A DNA stretch of 64,000 nucleotides from Erinaceus europaeus (taxonomy: Eukaryota; Chordata; Mammalia; Eulipotyphla; Erinaceidae): the NCBI RefSeq assembly GCF_950295315.1, contig NC_080162.1, positions 67,121,760 to 67,185,759 of the forward strand. The letters are read 5' to 3'. A program made the position numbers and the translations under genes. Below are positions 22,346-34,045 of this stretch, piece after piece (positions within the stretch are counted from its first letter, which is position 1; the number at the start of each line of letters is the position of its first letter). The notes beneath the pieces were generated by a model. That model was not told the DNA's origin. It searched no databases and worked only from the letters and a program-made list of their open reading frames with translations.

Positions 22346-22640
22346 ATACTTTAGAACAAAATGGATGGAATGAGAAGGTGATGATGTTTAGTGTACAAAA
22401 CCATCCAGCTGTTGTCTTTCACCTTTTTTACTTCACTAAGCATAATCATCAATTCCATCCATTTTGTCCCAAAGGACACAATGAGGTGACAGACAAATTC
22501 CAGATGTGTTCACTCACATGTGAAATACAGAGAACTGAAGCACCTGTCATTTTCTTTTTCATAAGGGCATGTATTCTATTCCACAGAAGAATAGACACAC
22601 ACCCCAACCCCAAAGCATACAAAAAGCATCTGAGACAATT
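22346..22640. mobile_element. Rearranged L1 with alternating orientation
   Basis: The segment 22355-22395 is L1 in plus sense ('acaaaatggatggaatgag'). The segment 22430-22475 is the same region in minus sense ('aattccatccattttgtccc'). From 22500 it is plus again ('cactcacatgtgaaatacag'). The 111-codon ORF at 22342-22677 crosses all pieces and is not a gene. Confidence 0.72.
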
Positions 22641-23310
22641 TATTCCTATGGGTATTAGAGATGAAATGCCAGCTTAATTCATCAGATTGTCTCACCAGAT
22701 GTAGCATCTCCAAGTTTTGAAAAGACAAGGTAAAAGTCTGAAACTTTTAGGAAAGCCTTAACAAACGGAACAGTAAGGTCTAATACAAAGATGTTAGTTG
22801 TCACTTTGTGCTCCAAAAACCTTTCTTGTTTTTACAGTTCTATTAACTCTTCCTTATATTCATAATACTTTTTATTTTTTCTCAGAAAAGCAGCTGCCTT
22901 GATTCAGACACAGAGTGAACTGAAAGAACATATCCACAGGCCTCAGATTCATCTTCTGTGTCTATGGGATTCACATGATAGGATTTCTTGATTTTTTGCT
23001 GCTTAAAGGTATCTTTAACTTTAACAATGATATAAATAAGTGACTATTATATAGGATGACCTGGAGACCACAGATAGAATTTGAATCTATTTTTTTCTAT
23101 ACTGATAGCACTATATTATGAAATAAATTGCCACCAAATTTGGTTGTAGATAAATTTTCTGTTCTGTTATTACATTGCTATTACGTGATTTTGAAATTTC
23201 ATATGTCAGGCTAACTCCATAAATTGAATTGTTTTTCCAGTTTTCCTTTTCACAGATACATGTGGAATAAGAAGTTGCAATGAAGGTGCCAGCTGATGGT
23301 TCTTCCCTTA
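22641..23310. other. Unique DNA
   Basis: No recognisable repeat or exon. Confidence 0.5.
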
Positions 23311-23314
23311 AAGT

Positions 23315-23395
23315 ATTCATGTTACTGTGCACAAGGGACTGAGTTCAAACTCTGGGTCACCACATGGGAGTGCCTCTGAGGTGCTGTGAAGTCTC

Positions 23396-23448
<53 letters not shown>

Positions 23449-23560
23449 ATCTATATATCTCTATCTAGAGGGGAAAATAATGCCCACAGGGAACAGAGTC
23501 ATGCAGAGACTAAGCCTCAGTGATAACCCTGGTATAAGAGAGAAGGGAGAGGAAGGAAAG
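23315..23560 (+). mobile_element. SINE-B-related, with embedded (TATC)n
   Basis: 'tgtgcacaagggactgagttcaa' and 'ggtcaccacatgggagtg' precede a tetranucleotide array that replaces the pyrimidine block. The 3' side ends 'cctcagtgataaccctggta', like the long 3' module. Confidence 0.62.
23396..23448. repeat. (TATC)n microsatellite
   Basis: About 13 tetranucleotide units, nearly perfect. A likely polymorphic marker. Confidence 0.96.
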
Positions 23561-24347
23561 AAGACAAAAAATAAGGAAGAGGAGGAAGAGGTGAAGGAGG
23601 AATACGAGGAGTTATAACTATAGGTATCAATACTTTTCTAGACTCTTTTCAACAATAATTCTCTGTTTACTTCTGTTATGTAGCACAGCATAGATGCCAG
23701 ATGTGTCTTCCTTCATGTTGAAGCACTCATGACTGAATCAGTTGCAGAAAAGACCCCATTATCCATTATCAGCTATCATCTGGGTGAGTCTGATGCTAAA
23801 ATTCTGATAACCTATGTATCCGGAATAATCCCTGAAGTCCATTTTTCCAAAGCATATGTTGGTGCCAGACTCAGTTTCTTAACTTTTTGCTTTCATGATA
23901 TATTGGAAATAACAGATTATGTAAACAATTTCTCTTTGTGGTCTTTCTGTTCATCTTTCATACTCTCTCAGATAGATGAGATTCCACTCTCCATCCTCTT
24001 ATCCAAGGTCTACATGTATTATTAGGCATCCAGTGACTTACCTGTTCAACTTACCTGTCCTTCTTTACTAACCATCTCATGAATCCAAGTCAAACCCAAT
24101 TTTATATGCTTATTTTTTTCTTATTTGTTAGTTTTCCTATAAAAATTACTATTATTTAGTACCTGGTTGGGAGCCTTTTGACTAATGGTCCCTCAATTCT
24201 CGATCTTGTCTGCTCTTTTACTAATATCCCAACTTTTGACCTCATAGAGGTGACCACATTCCTGTTTAGTTACTAGCAAGGTAATTCCTCTCTTGCCTAT
24301 TGATTTTATTCCCATTTTCTAACTTTCTAATAGTGAAACGTTTGTGA
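23561..24347. other. Unique DNA
   Basis: A purine-rich AGG/GAA stretch lies at 23540-23612. The 98-codon plus ORF at 23729-24025 begins MTESVAEK but has no domain, repeat or context that I recognise, so it is not called as a gene. Confidence 0.45.
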
Positions 24348-24361
24348 CTGCAGAATTTCTT

Positions 24362-24626
24362 TTTTTTTAATTTTATTTAAGAAAGGATTAATTAACAATA
24401 CCATAAGGTAGGAGGGGTATAACTCCACACCATTCCCACCACTCAATCTCCATAACCCACACCCTCCCCTGATAGCTTTCCCATTCTCTATCCCTCTGGT
24501 AGCATGGACCCAGGGTCATTGTGGGTTGCAGAAGGTAGAAGGTCTGGCTTGTGTAATTGCTTCCCCGCTGAATATGGGTGTTGACTGGTCAGTCCATACT
24601 CCCAGTCTGCCTCTCTCTTTCCCTAG
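24362..24626 (-). mobile_element. Short L1 3' end with TSD, minus
   Basis: CTGCAGAATTTCTT occurs at 24348-24361 and 24627-24640. Only the last 265 bases of the L1 3' UTR plus A-tail were inserted, ending upstream at 'ctctctctttccctag'. Confidence 0.93.
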
Positions 24627-24640
24627 CTGCAGAATTTCTT

Positions 24641-25080
24641 GTGGCTTTGATTCTGTAGTATGAACACTTTCAAATGATTTTATGAAATAAAATCAATAAA
24701 ATTGCATGTCTAAGTAGATTAGGTGGTTGAATTAAATAATTTTGCACTAGCTATGTATCTTTTAATACTGTCCACTTGTTAAAGTCATTGCAACCTTAGG
24801 ACTGTCAAACTATAATCCTCAGGTACTGATTGAGATAAATCAAAATGCATTATAATTATAAAATAGTACTGAGACAACTTGATAGCTACTGAAAAGACAA
24901 TAACTTTGTATTTTTTGCCTCATGCCATATATTGATTCAAACATTACCTCTGAATGAATAAATAACCTTTATACACAAAAGCAAAATTTGTAAAGGCTCA
25001 GGCTCTTAAAAGAAAGCATAGGGTTATGTTTTCATGTTCTTAAATTTAACAATGGATTCTTCTATATGACTTCCAATAGT
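24641..25080. other. Unique AT-rich DNA
   Basis: Nothing recognised. Confidence 0.5.
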
Positions 25081-26330
25081 AAACGACAGGAGGAAAAGTA
25101 GATTAGAGTTGATTAAAATTAAAAACCGTGCTTGTCACAAGGATATTTTTCAAGAAAGTGAAAAGAAAAGTTAGAGAAATGTATCCAGAAATATGTAATG
25201 GAATGTGATTTAATATTTACAATATATAAATAAACAAAAAGTTGAAAAAATGGGCCAAAGACTTTAATGCACATTTACCTAAAGAAGATTTACAAATGTT
25301 CAATGAGCAAATGCTTGAAATTATACCATTTCTAACCTACTAAAATGGTCAATTAATAAGGAAAATAGCTTGTGTTTTTGAAGATGGAGAGGAAATGAAA
25401 ACTTTGTACTTGATGGTGGGAACACAAGTGATGCAACTTCTTTTTTTTTTTTAATTCCTTTTTGTTGCCCTTGTTGTTGTAGCCTTGTTGTGGTTATTAT
25501 TGTTGTTGCTGTCGTTTGTTGTTGGATAGGACAGAGAGAAACAGAGAGAGGAGAGGAAGACAGAAAGGGAGAGAGAAAGATAGACACCTGAATACCTGCT
25601 TAACTACCTGTGAAGCGACTCCCTGTAGGTGGGGAGCCGGGGGTTCGAACCAGGATCCTTATGCTGGTCCTTGCGCTTTGCGCCACATGCGCTTAACCCG
25701 CTGTGCTACCCCCCAACTCCCGTAGTGCAACTTCTACAGAAAAATAGTTTTTAGAAAAGCAGTTCCTTCCTTCAGAAGTTAAATATGGAACTACTATGTA
25801 AACTAGCAAATCCACTTTTGGGATATATATATATATAGCCACAAGAATTGCAAACCACTTTTGAAATAGATATCAATGTAACAACTTTCACTGAAATATT
25901 ATCCACAATCCCCAAAAGGTGAAACCACTCAATGGCCATCAATAAATGAATATGTAAATACAATGTAGTATATCTATACAATGGAATAGTATCTGGGCAT
26001 TAAAAAAGGGTGCAGTTCACAGTCAAACTGTGACTCGATAAATTATGCTAAATGATATAAATTAGACAAAATGTTTAGTCCATATATGCATGAAATTCCT
26101 ATAACAAGAAAACTCATAGGAAGGGAAAACTACATTATTGTTTAATCAGTACGTAGTTTCTGTTTGTATGGAAGAAACATTTTAGAAATAGTAGTGATAG
26201 CTATACAGTATCGTTCAGGTAACTAATGCCACTGAATTGGATACTTAAAATAGCTGAAGTGGCATTAAATAATATTGTTTAATATTATGTATACATTATC
26301 ACAATAAAACCTTAAAAAGTAACTTTTAAT
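25081..26330 (+). mobile_element. Old L1 (ORF2 C-terminus to 3' end), split by a SINE
   Basis: Plus-sense L1 landmarks are 'aaaaatgggccaaagacttt', 'tggtgggaacacaagtgatg', 'aagcagttccttcc', 'caatggaatagtatctgggc' and 'ataaattatgctaaatgat'. The 3' end 'tacattatcacaataaaacc' fits old mammalian L1 families. Frames are broken. A SINE-A interrupts it at 25441-25721. Confidence 0.85.
25441..25721 (-). mobile_element. SINE-A inside old L1, with TSD
   Basis: The flanks GTGATGCAACTTC (25428-25440) and GTAGTGCAACTTC (25722-25734) are the duplicated L1 target. The element is complete: poly-T, 'ttcctttttgttgccc', body, reversed B box 'ggttcgaacc', head 'gcgcttaacccgctgtgc'. Confidence 0.93.
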
Positions 26331-27400
26331 AAAAACACAGAGGTGTACAATGGCATTTTGGCCCTCAAAGTCAGATGTCTGCCTTGTGAACAAATTTATA
26401 TATTGTTTGCTTCAGCATTTGGGGGATCACAAGGAAGAACTGAAAACTGTTGATTTCCTGTTGAACTCTTACCATGCTGAAAATTTCATTTCCTTGACTC
26501 ATTATCCTAATACCATACCAGATTGGCACACTTCTGAATTTGAGGCTGGGATGAAACATAAATGCTGATTTGATTAATTATAGTCAGTGATACTGCAATG
26601 GATCCCATATGAAGTTGAGATTTTTGGCAGATATTTGGTTATGTGCAGTTCTTCAAAGCATTTACAGATTAGTTGTCAACCAATTTGCTTACTTTTTTGC
26701 TCTGAAAACCCACTCTGTGGTTGCTAGCATTTCCAAAAGGGAAGTTGTAGAGCAGTAACATAGTTAACAGGAACTTGAAACAATAGAGGCTGAGCTCTTA
26801 TATTCTTGAGCCATGTCTTTCTACGGAAAGCTCAACTCAACCAAGATAGAAAATACATGTGAAGCCTTGCACGAGTTCATCTGAACCCCAAAGGTAAAAA
26901 CTTGCCCATAAGAGCAAGAGGCTGTCAAAAGGAGTCATCTCTCTCGATACATCTTAGCCACACTTCCTCCTTGTTAGTCTGTGGTATGCACTGTCTAGAT
27001 GTTCCTATGTTCATGTCCAAAGAAGATAGATAAATGACAAGCAGACATGTTTGCATAATCTTCATTACCTTTACTATAGTTCAATGTAATTTCCCCAAAT
27101 GTTTCATTTATTTTATTTTGGAGACTCTGACAGTTAGGATTTTGAAGTACAAGTCTGCATCTGTAATTCATTTATGAACTCTCTCCAGTGCAATCGTGAA
27201 GAGAGAGAGAGAGGGGAAAAAAGTTCTGGGATGGGGAGGAATCATTTGGAGTAAAAAAAAAAAAAAGAAGAATTGAAAAACAAGCAGAGGGGAGTAAGAG
27301 CACATCTGTTTTCGTAAGAAATCATGGAACCTGGCCCTTTTTCAGTGGGGTATTTTACTACCACATGGCTTTAATCCTACATCTGGGCCTGTTGTTTTAT
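26331..27400. other. Repeat-poor unique DNA
   Basis: No transposon recognised. There is a GA-rich run at 27203-27222 and poly-A at 27253-27266. The ORFs at 26350-26568 and 26371-26559 overlap on opposite strands and neither shows a known domain. Confidence 0.5.
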
Positions 27401-27404
27401 GAAA

Positions 27405-27800
27405 TATTTCCCACAGATGATGTCAATTATAATTTTTGTCCCGGTCGTCAATTTACGAACTCTTGGAATAAGACAAAATGAAACAACCAGAAAAAGAACA
27501 ACTTATGTGGTCTACTCTCTGACAAAATTATAGCTGTGTGATACACATCTAAAATCAATAACTCTGCTAATGATTAGCAGAACACATTGCTTGGTTTATG
27601 AGCAGAGATGAGGTCCACAGTGTGCACATGTTTGGCACCAGATTGCATTTTTTGTTTGCTGTGTATTTACCAGCAGATGTTCAGCCATTTATTTAATGCT
27701 TCTTCTATGATCCAGTAGTAGGCCCGTGTCTGTGCGACATTTATAAGTCATCTGCCAGCAATACAGGTGGAATGCTTTCATGAATCCTTTTTAGTTCCTT
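27405..27800. promoter_or_regulatory. Candidate conserved non-coding element
   Basis: This is a repeat-free, mixed-composition segment in the longest repeat-poor stretch of the window. It contains a homeodomain-like site 'ctaatgattag' (27568-27578), itself a near-palindrome, and E-box-like 'cagatg' near 27674. No ORF is present. Enhancer function is inference; the only direct evidence is absence of repeats plus clustered motifs. Confidence 0.35.
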
Positions 27801-29695
27801 CTGTAGTGATGATCTATCAGAGAAACCAAGAATAGTTCTTTATAGAGTTATATGGCTATTAAGATATGGAGCTCTGATCCTGTGTGTAACATATAAGAAA
27901 TTTAGATTCCAGCATATGGAATCAGAATCACTTCTCAGAGTTGCTTTGAAAGAATCATTTGTGGTGTTCAACTTTAGCAGCTGGTCTGAGGGTGAAAGGT
28001 TTTGCTGAGAAACAAAGAAGCTCCATTAGTCCCAAAGTTCTGACAAGAGTGGTTTCTCTCTTTACTCAAAATTTTTTCCTCATTGCTATAGGGCCTCTTT
28101 CAGTGTGAAGAGACAAAACATTCTTTTTAAAATCACTTCAAAACTACAAGATTGGATTAGTCATAAGAAACCAGGTATCCAGGTGGTTAAAATTGTGTAG
28201 AGACAAAATTATACCTAGAGGAACCTGCTTCTTTTGGTCTTGCAATGTCTAATTACCCTTCTAGGAGCACCCAATTTTGTGACTACTTAAAGGTTTTCAG
28301 ATTAAAAGGAAAGAAATCCAGGAGAGAGTCCCAGAATATTCTAAGTCTTCTTGTTTAGCTTCGTGTGTGGCTGTATTATAATTTTTGAAAATTAATTTGA
28401 ATTTACTTTCTTAAATTTGATGCTTTCAGTTCTAAAGATTAGTGAGATTTTAGGAGCATATAGTTTTGATGATTAAGCATTCACAGACATAAATTATTTT
28501 ATTATTGAACATAATTCCTTTATTTTATTATGGACTTTCCTGTATACTATCAATAACTTCTTATGATCTTTAGTTTTCAGTTCCTCACAAAAGATTCTTA
28601 ATTTACTTACAACTGTCCTTGGTCTGGAGTTGTGGGCCTGGAAGACCCTGAGATTTGAGATTCAGGTACATGGGGAAAAAGTGGTCTCAATTGTAGTCTT
28701 ATTTCATTCTGATACTACAGGGAGATCTGGAGTGCTGATTATACATCATTACTGGCCCCACCTTGAGAAAAGGAGCAGAATAAGTATAGATATAATATAT
28801 ACCTGCTCCTACTAGGTTAAGGATCTCTATAGAAGAGTGGAATTATGAACCATTAGCAACCAGTTTTGAACAGCTACTGGAAGAAGTGTGCAATGTAAGA
28901 CTTCTAAAGGGGATCTGGTTAGGGTACCAATCATATCCACTCCAGTCATTCACTGTATTTTGTATAAGAAAAACATACTCCAAAAGCAAAAGAAACTTTG
29001 CCCTTGTTACCTAAATTCAGTGTTGCCATCTGATGATGAGTGTTAAGTTCTCCTCTGTCTCCTTTCCAAGTATTTTCTCAGTAATTCCAGCTGTGAAATG
29101 GCCCAATCTGGTGTCAAAACTAGCATGCCTAGGCAGAATTGACCCAGGTTTAAACTGATGAGTTTGATAACTCTCTCTCTGTTCTTAGGCTTTAAGTGGT
29201 TTTGGGTTATAGTATATCCTTTCTTCACTTCTTAGCACTTCTTTCCTAAATCCAAGTTAGCTGTGTAATGTATAGGAGGAGAAAGGTTGAAATAATGACT
29301 TCACATAGTCCTTCAGAAGTTAAAGTTACAACTAAGCACAACATACTCAGAACAATCTCCTTAATATGATTTCATGGGAAGTGTGAGATGGACTCCTGTT
29401 TATATTTGTCTACTCTGCTAGAATTTTCAACACTCCAGAATTCTTTTAATGATTTAATACGTATCTGGCTCAACAGTATTATTTTATTTTATTTTATTTT
29501 TATTCTTGTATTTTTGTTATCACATCAGTAATGTATATGTAACCGTCATCTGAACTTTGCCTCTGATGTATTTCTGTATAGTACTTAACAGTATTGAATT
29601 CAAAGCCATTACTCTGTTGCACTGGCTTTAAATCATACACTATGATTTGTGAGATATACAAATTAATAGTCATATTAAGCTAATAAGAACACCTT
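27801..29695. other. Repeat-poor unique DNA
   Basis: No transposon, exon or RNA gene was recognised. A short ATTTT array lies at 29479-29503. Confidence 0.5.
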
Positions 29696-29699
29696 GGGG

Positions 29700-29914
29700 G
29701 GGGCTGTTGGGAGGTGGCACACCTAGTTAAGTGCAAATAGCACTAAGCATAGGGACCTGCGCAAGGATTTGGGTTCAAGCCCCTGCTCCCCTGCAGAGGG
29801 GACACTTAGCAAGTGGTAAAACAAGTCTGCAAGTATCCTTTCTTTCACCCTCTCTATCTCTCCCTCCTCTCTGTTTCTCTCTGTCATATTGTATAAAATG
29901 AATAAAAAAGGTGA

Positions 29915-29953
<39 letters not shown>

Positions 29954-30028
29954 CAAAAAAGGAAAAAAATGACGACCAAGAGTAGCACCAAGCCACAATG
30001 ACTGGAGGCAAAAGAAAAAAAAAAAAAA
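29700..30028 (+). mobile_element. A-long SINE with (GAAA)n expansion
   Basis: The head 'gctgttgggaggtggcacacc' looks B-like, while the body 'caagtctgcaagtatcc' and the terminal 'gactggaggcaaaag' follow the A-long pattern. A GAAA array at 29914-29953 replaces part of the A-rich segment. The poly-Phe minus ORFs here are its translation. Confidence 0.8.
29914..29953. repeat. (GAAA)n microsatellite
   Basis: About ten near-perfect tetranucleotide units in the SINE tail. Confidence 0.95.
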
Positions 30029-32235
30029 ACCTTAGGAGGGAAAACTAATGAAGATACCTGAAAGCGCTGCCTTTTCCTTTTAACACTTTGTAATCTGAGA
30101 GTCACCAATCTGTATCTTAGTGTTCTTTTAAAATAAAATTGTCTTGAACAGAAACAAAATATAAACTATAGAAGTTAAAGGACTTGAGTAATATTTTCAA
30201 TTCCTGAAGTGGCAAAAATTCCATATTTGTGTTTATTACTTAAATTTGGAAACATAGCTTATTACACTAAAATAACTGGTTTATTATAGTTTGTTTTATA
30301 TCATGACTATAAGCATGAGCCCATTTTTATTTTAACTACCATAATTACAAGATAATCTTATGCCCACTTTTCTCCTCTTGCTGATCATTCTTTCAGTCAC
30401 TACTTAATTAAATATTTTGCTTTTATCCTTTATTCTTTTAGTAGGTGGTTGGTATGCACTGCATTAAGTGTTATGAGTAAATATTTCAATCAAATGTAAA
30501 AACAGCATCCTATCAGCTAATCATAACACAATATAGCAAATCTACAATTGAGCTTGATGTAAAACTATGGGGAAAAAATCACAGAGAATATTGCTAACCT
30601 TCACATGTGAGCAGGGCTTAAAAAGATTTTTCCAGGAAAAGTATAAAAGGCAAAAATGGCATGTAAAAGCACATAAGTACAACACACACACACACACACA
30701 CACCACATAGGTGGGTACAAGGAAAAGGTGATAAAAGAGAGGAGAGAACAGGACAGTTTTATAAAATTTATAAAGGTCTTTTCTTCAAAGGACCAAAAGC
30801 ATATAGCTTTCTTCTGCAGGGAATAGGGAATTAGCAGAGACATGTAAATCTATTCATTTTTACATAAGGAACCTGATGTTTTTCTCCAGTCAGTAGGGAT
30901 CAGCAAACTTGAAAAAAAAAAAAAAAAGATTGACCTTAACCCTGCCCATTCATTTACTCCTTGCAATTCCTGTCCTTTTAATCCCACAGTTTATAGCTCA
31001 CAATGGTGAGCATTTTTATCATTTTGCCCTTTACTGAAAAAAGTTTGTGGACCCCTAAACTCCAATAAAGAGAGGTTTAGTTACTGAGACACCTAATATA
31101 AGTAATCTGTGATGACTGTTGATATGGGGTAGGAACAGCAGATAAAAACTATGGTAGAATGATTGAGAGGAGATGTAAGATCTGAGAGCTACTGTGGTAG
31201 AATTTAAAACTATTACTGATTGATTGCTTATGGAGAGGAAGAGAAGAAAGGAGGGAAAGTGTGACTATTAGATTTCAGTAGTAAATTGAGGAGTTGATTG
31301 TGACAGTAAATACAGAAAAAGAACAAATAGATGAGGGAAAAAAAGAGGAAAATAGATAATGCATATTATACTTTTAGACCAGTTGAGAGGGAGATGTTGG
31401 TTAAATGCTCTAGGACTAATCTCTAGTTAGCAGTGGGGAAAATGAATAAGAGAGGTATAGATTTGGTTCTTTCAGTGTCCTTTGTTACATGGGTGCTCGC
31501 TATCTAAGCAATACTATCTATTATTCTTCTACACTGTTCTTTACATTGCTTTATAATAGCTTTGTTTTAGTATAGCATAGTTTTTTTTTGCTTAGAAGCT
31601 ATTTATCAGAATTGACTATGAACTAATTTATTTATACCACTCAACACAGTGCCTGTCAAATGTCTCGAGAAATAATAGGTTACTGTCATTAATAGTATCT
31701 TTCAAACACAATTTCACCAGAAACATTTAGAATTTAAGAAGTTTCAGATACTTCTATTATAATGATAGTGGTAAGGCATAGTAAGTGAATATATTCCATT
31801 AAGAAAGAACCAATTTGAAAGTAACTGGGAATTGCCATTTGTCTTGAACTACTTATCAAATGCCTTAGAAGTGGCAACTTCCAAATCTAGTCTGGGTTAG
31901 TGTTTGTTCCTTGATTTTTAAAACCAGATTCCAAGAGAAATTTAACGTGTTTCAAAATCATGTACACTTAACTCACCAACATATTTTGTAAAGTCATTTT
32001 GATGTCCAAAATGTCTTCCAGAAACACTTTTATTAGACATGGGAGATTATTCTTTCCTTTGTTTTTTATTTAGTTTGATTTGGTTTCCTTGATAAGTATA
32101 AACAGTGTAGGAACAGAGAAAGACTGAGCTCAATATAAGACTTTTTTATCAGTTAGAGTTAAGTAGATTCTGTATACACAGAGCAATGCATTAATAAAAG
32201 CTCAATTTAGTTATAGTTTAGAGATTTAGGGTGCT
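30029..32235. other. 2.2 kb of unique DNA
   Basis: No repeat family was recognised apart from (CA)n at 30683-30702 and poly-A at 30911-30926. It holds no supported gene. Confidence 0.5.
30683..30702. repeat. (CA)n microsatellite
   Basis: Ten dinucleotide units. Confidence 0.95.
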
Positions 32236-32251
32236 GGAACCTAAGATTTCT

Positions 32252-32455
32252 TTTTTCAAATTTTTTATTGTTGTCTATATTTACTTCTTCGATAGAGTAC
32301 AGTCAGAAATCATGAGGATGGGGGAGATAGGGAAAGACATAGAGAAACATCTGTAGCACTGCCTCACCACTTGGAAGCTTTCCCCCTTCATGTGGGGCCT
32401 GGGGGCTCGAACATTATTGCATGTGCATTCAACCAGGTACACCACCACATAGCCT
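32252..32455 (-). mobile_element. SINE-B, minus, with TSD
   Basis: It is flanked by GGAACCTAAGATTTCT (32236-32251) and GGAACCCAGGATTTCT (32456-32471), 14 of 16 identical. The body 'cactgcctcaccacttgg', 'gtggggcctgggggctcgaac' and the head 'aaccaggtacaccaccac' are clear. Confidence 0.9.
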
Positions 32456-32471
32456 GGAACCCAGGATTTCT

Positions 32472-32705
32472 AATAGTGGACTATCTCCATATATTTTTAA
32501 ATGCTGGTTTACTAGAATAATAAAAGGCAGAGCTATCATTAAAAGTCACAGAATACTGATACAGTAATAATGATGCTAAATAATGAATTTGAGACTTTGT
32601 TGACTTACCGTGAAAGATGACAGAGAACATGAATTTGGAGAGGTGATGCAAAGTATGCTACGAACCTGGGTGCAAGCTTTTGTCAGAGTCCAGAAAGAAT
32701 TTAGA
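32472..32705. other. Unique DNA
   Basis: Nothing recognised. Confidence 0.45.
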
Positions 32706-32709
32706 GACA

Positions 32710-32850
32710 AAAGCCGGGGTCGATACCATAATAGTTATGCAAAGAGACTCTCATACCTGAGGCTCTGAAGTCTCAGGTTCAATCCTCTGCACCACCATAA
32801 GCCACAGCTGAGCAGTGCTCTGGTAAAAGAAAAAAAAATAGTAAGAGACA
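32710..32850 (+). mobile_element. SINE-C, plus
   Basis: A clear copy with no CT block: 'ggtcgataccataatagttatg', 'gcaaagagactctc', 'ctctgaagtctcaggttcaatc', 'caccataagccacagctgagc'. Confidence 0.85.
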
Positions 32851-33516
32851 AAGACATCAGTATGTAGAAGAGCAGATTTATTAGAAAGCAAAAGCACATA
32901 CTCATAGGAGAGTGTGGGTGAATTCTAGGGTGAAGTTCATGCTGCTGATTTTAGGAATTCAGCTTATATGGGGGTCTGTCTGACTTAGGTGGACATTTTT
33001 CTGGAAAAGTGGCCTAATTATTATTAATTAATGGGTTAAAATGGAAAGAGATCTCCTAGAAAAGATCATGCTTGGGGATTTAGGGCCCTCTTCTTTTCTG
33101 ATCATATTTGTCCATTTTGTCATCAGATACATCATGTGGTTCTTCCCAACCAATATGAATAAAGAGGCTAAGGGAAAAGAACTGGGGAAAGTCAAGTGGG
33201 ACCTGAAAGATCTACTATGTAACCCCAAGCTTTCCTATTCATAAGAGGGAAGACACTTGTCTCTACTGCCATATTAATCCCAAACCAGCAGAACTCACTA
33301 AACACAAGCCTGACTACTTTCTTGAGACCATCTTGGTCCCTTTTGGTTTCTTCCACTTCTTGTTTACCACTTGAATCCCAGCAAAGTGGCCAGTCTTGTA
33401 TTTGGTGAACTGCTAATTTTGTATTGAAATAGTAGTGGAAGTAGTTGTCTTCCCTCTCAGTAAGTATCCTTTCATAATGAAGGCATCTTACTATTTTTTT
33501 AATAGAGTTCTATTAA
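32851..33516. other. Unique DNA
   Basis: No transposon recognised. Overlapping short ORFs on both strands at 33028-33244 have no known domain. Confidence 0.5.
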
Positions 33517-33530
33517 ATTCTGAATATTAG

Positions 33531-33738
33531 GGACCAGGTGATGGCACACCTGGTTAACTGCCCACACTATAGTGCACAAGGACTTGGGTTCAAGTCCCTG
33601 GTCCCCACCTGCAGAGGGAAAACTTCATAAGTGGTGAAGCAGAGCTGCACCACTCTGTCTCTCTCCCTCTCTACCTCCCCCTCCCCTATCAGTTTCTCTC
33701 TGTCTCTATCTAGTAATAATTAAATAAAATGAAAAAAT
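33531..33738 (+). mobile_element. SINE-B with TSD
   Basis: It is flanked by ATTCTGAATATTAG (33517-33530) and ATTCTAAATACTAG (33739-33752). Complete head 'ggaccaggtgatggcacacc', body and pyrimidine block. Confidence 0.92.
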
Positions 33739-33915
33739 ATTCTAAATACTAGTTGAGTGAAATATGTGCAAAGAATTTATAGGAGAATTATAATAGCTAA
33801 TACACATATGAAAACTACTCAACTGCACTAATATTCAGCAATATTTTCTGCAAGTCTTAGCAACTGGAGAAATGGCAAGTGTCATACCATGGTGATATGA
33901 CTATGAGTTGGCAAA

Positions 33916-34045
33916 ATCTTTTTTAAAAAAATTTCTTTATTTTAGGATTAATGGTTTACAGTCAACAGTAAAATACAGTAGTTTGTACAGGCATAACATT
34001 TCACGATTTTCCACATAACTGTTCAAACCCCAGGTGAAGTTTTAT
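33916..34045 (-). mobile_element. L1 3' terminal fragment, minus
   Basis: 'tttattttaggattaatgg', 'tttacagtcaacagtaaaat' and 'cataacatttcacgattttcc' look like the antisense 3' end of an L1 subfamily different from the one at 2 and 9 kb. Recognition is from general pattern only. Confidence 0.5.

Noticed and set aside
22342..22677. 111-codon plus ORF
   Set aside because: It crosses L1 pieces of opposite orientation, so the frame is accidental.
23396..23448. Regularly spaced repeats resembling a CRISPR array
   Set aside because: It is a pure TATC microsatellite with no spacers, in a mammalian genome.
23729..24025. 98-codon plus ORF beginning MTESVAEK
   Set aside because: It is in unique DNA but has no recognisable domain, splice context or regulatory setting; length is within chance for AT-rich DNA.
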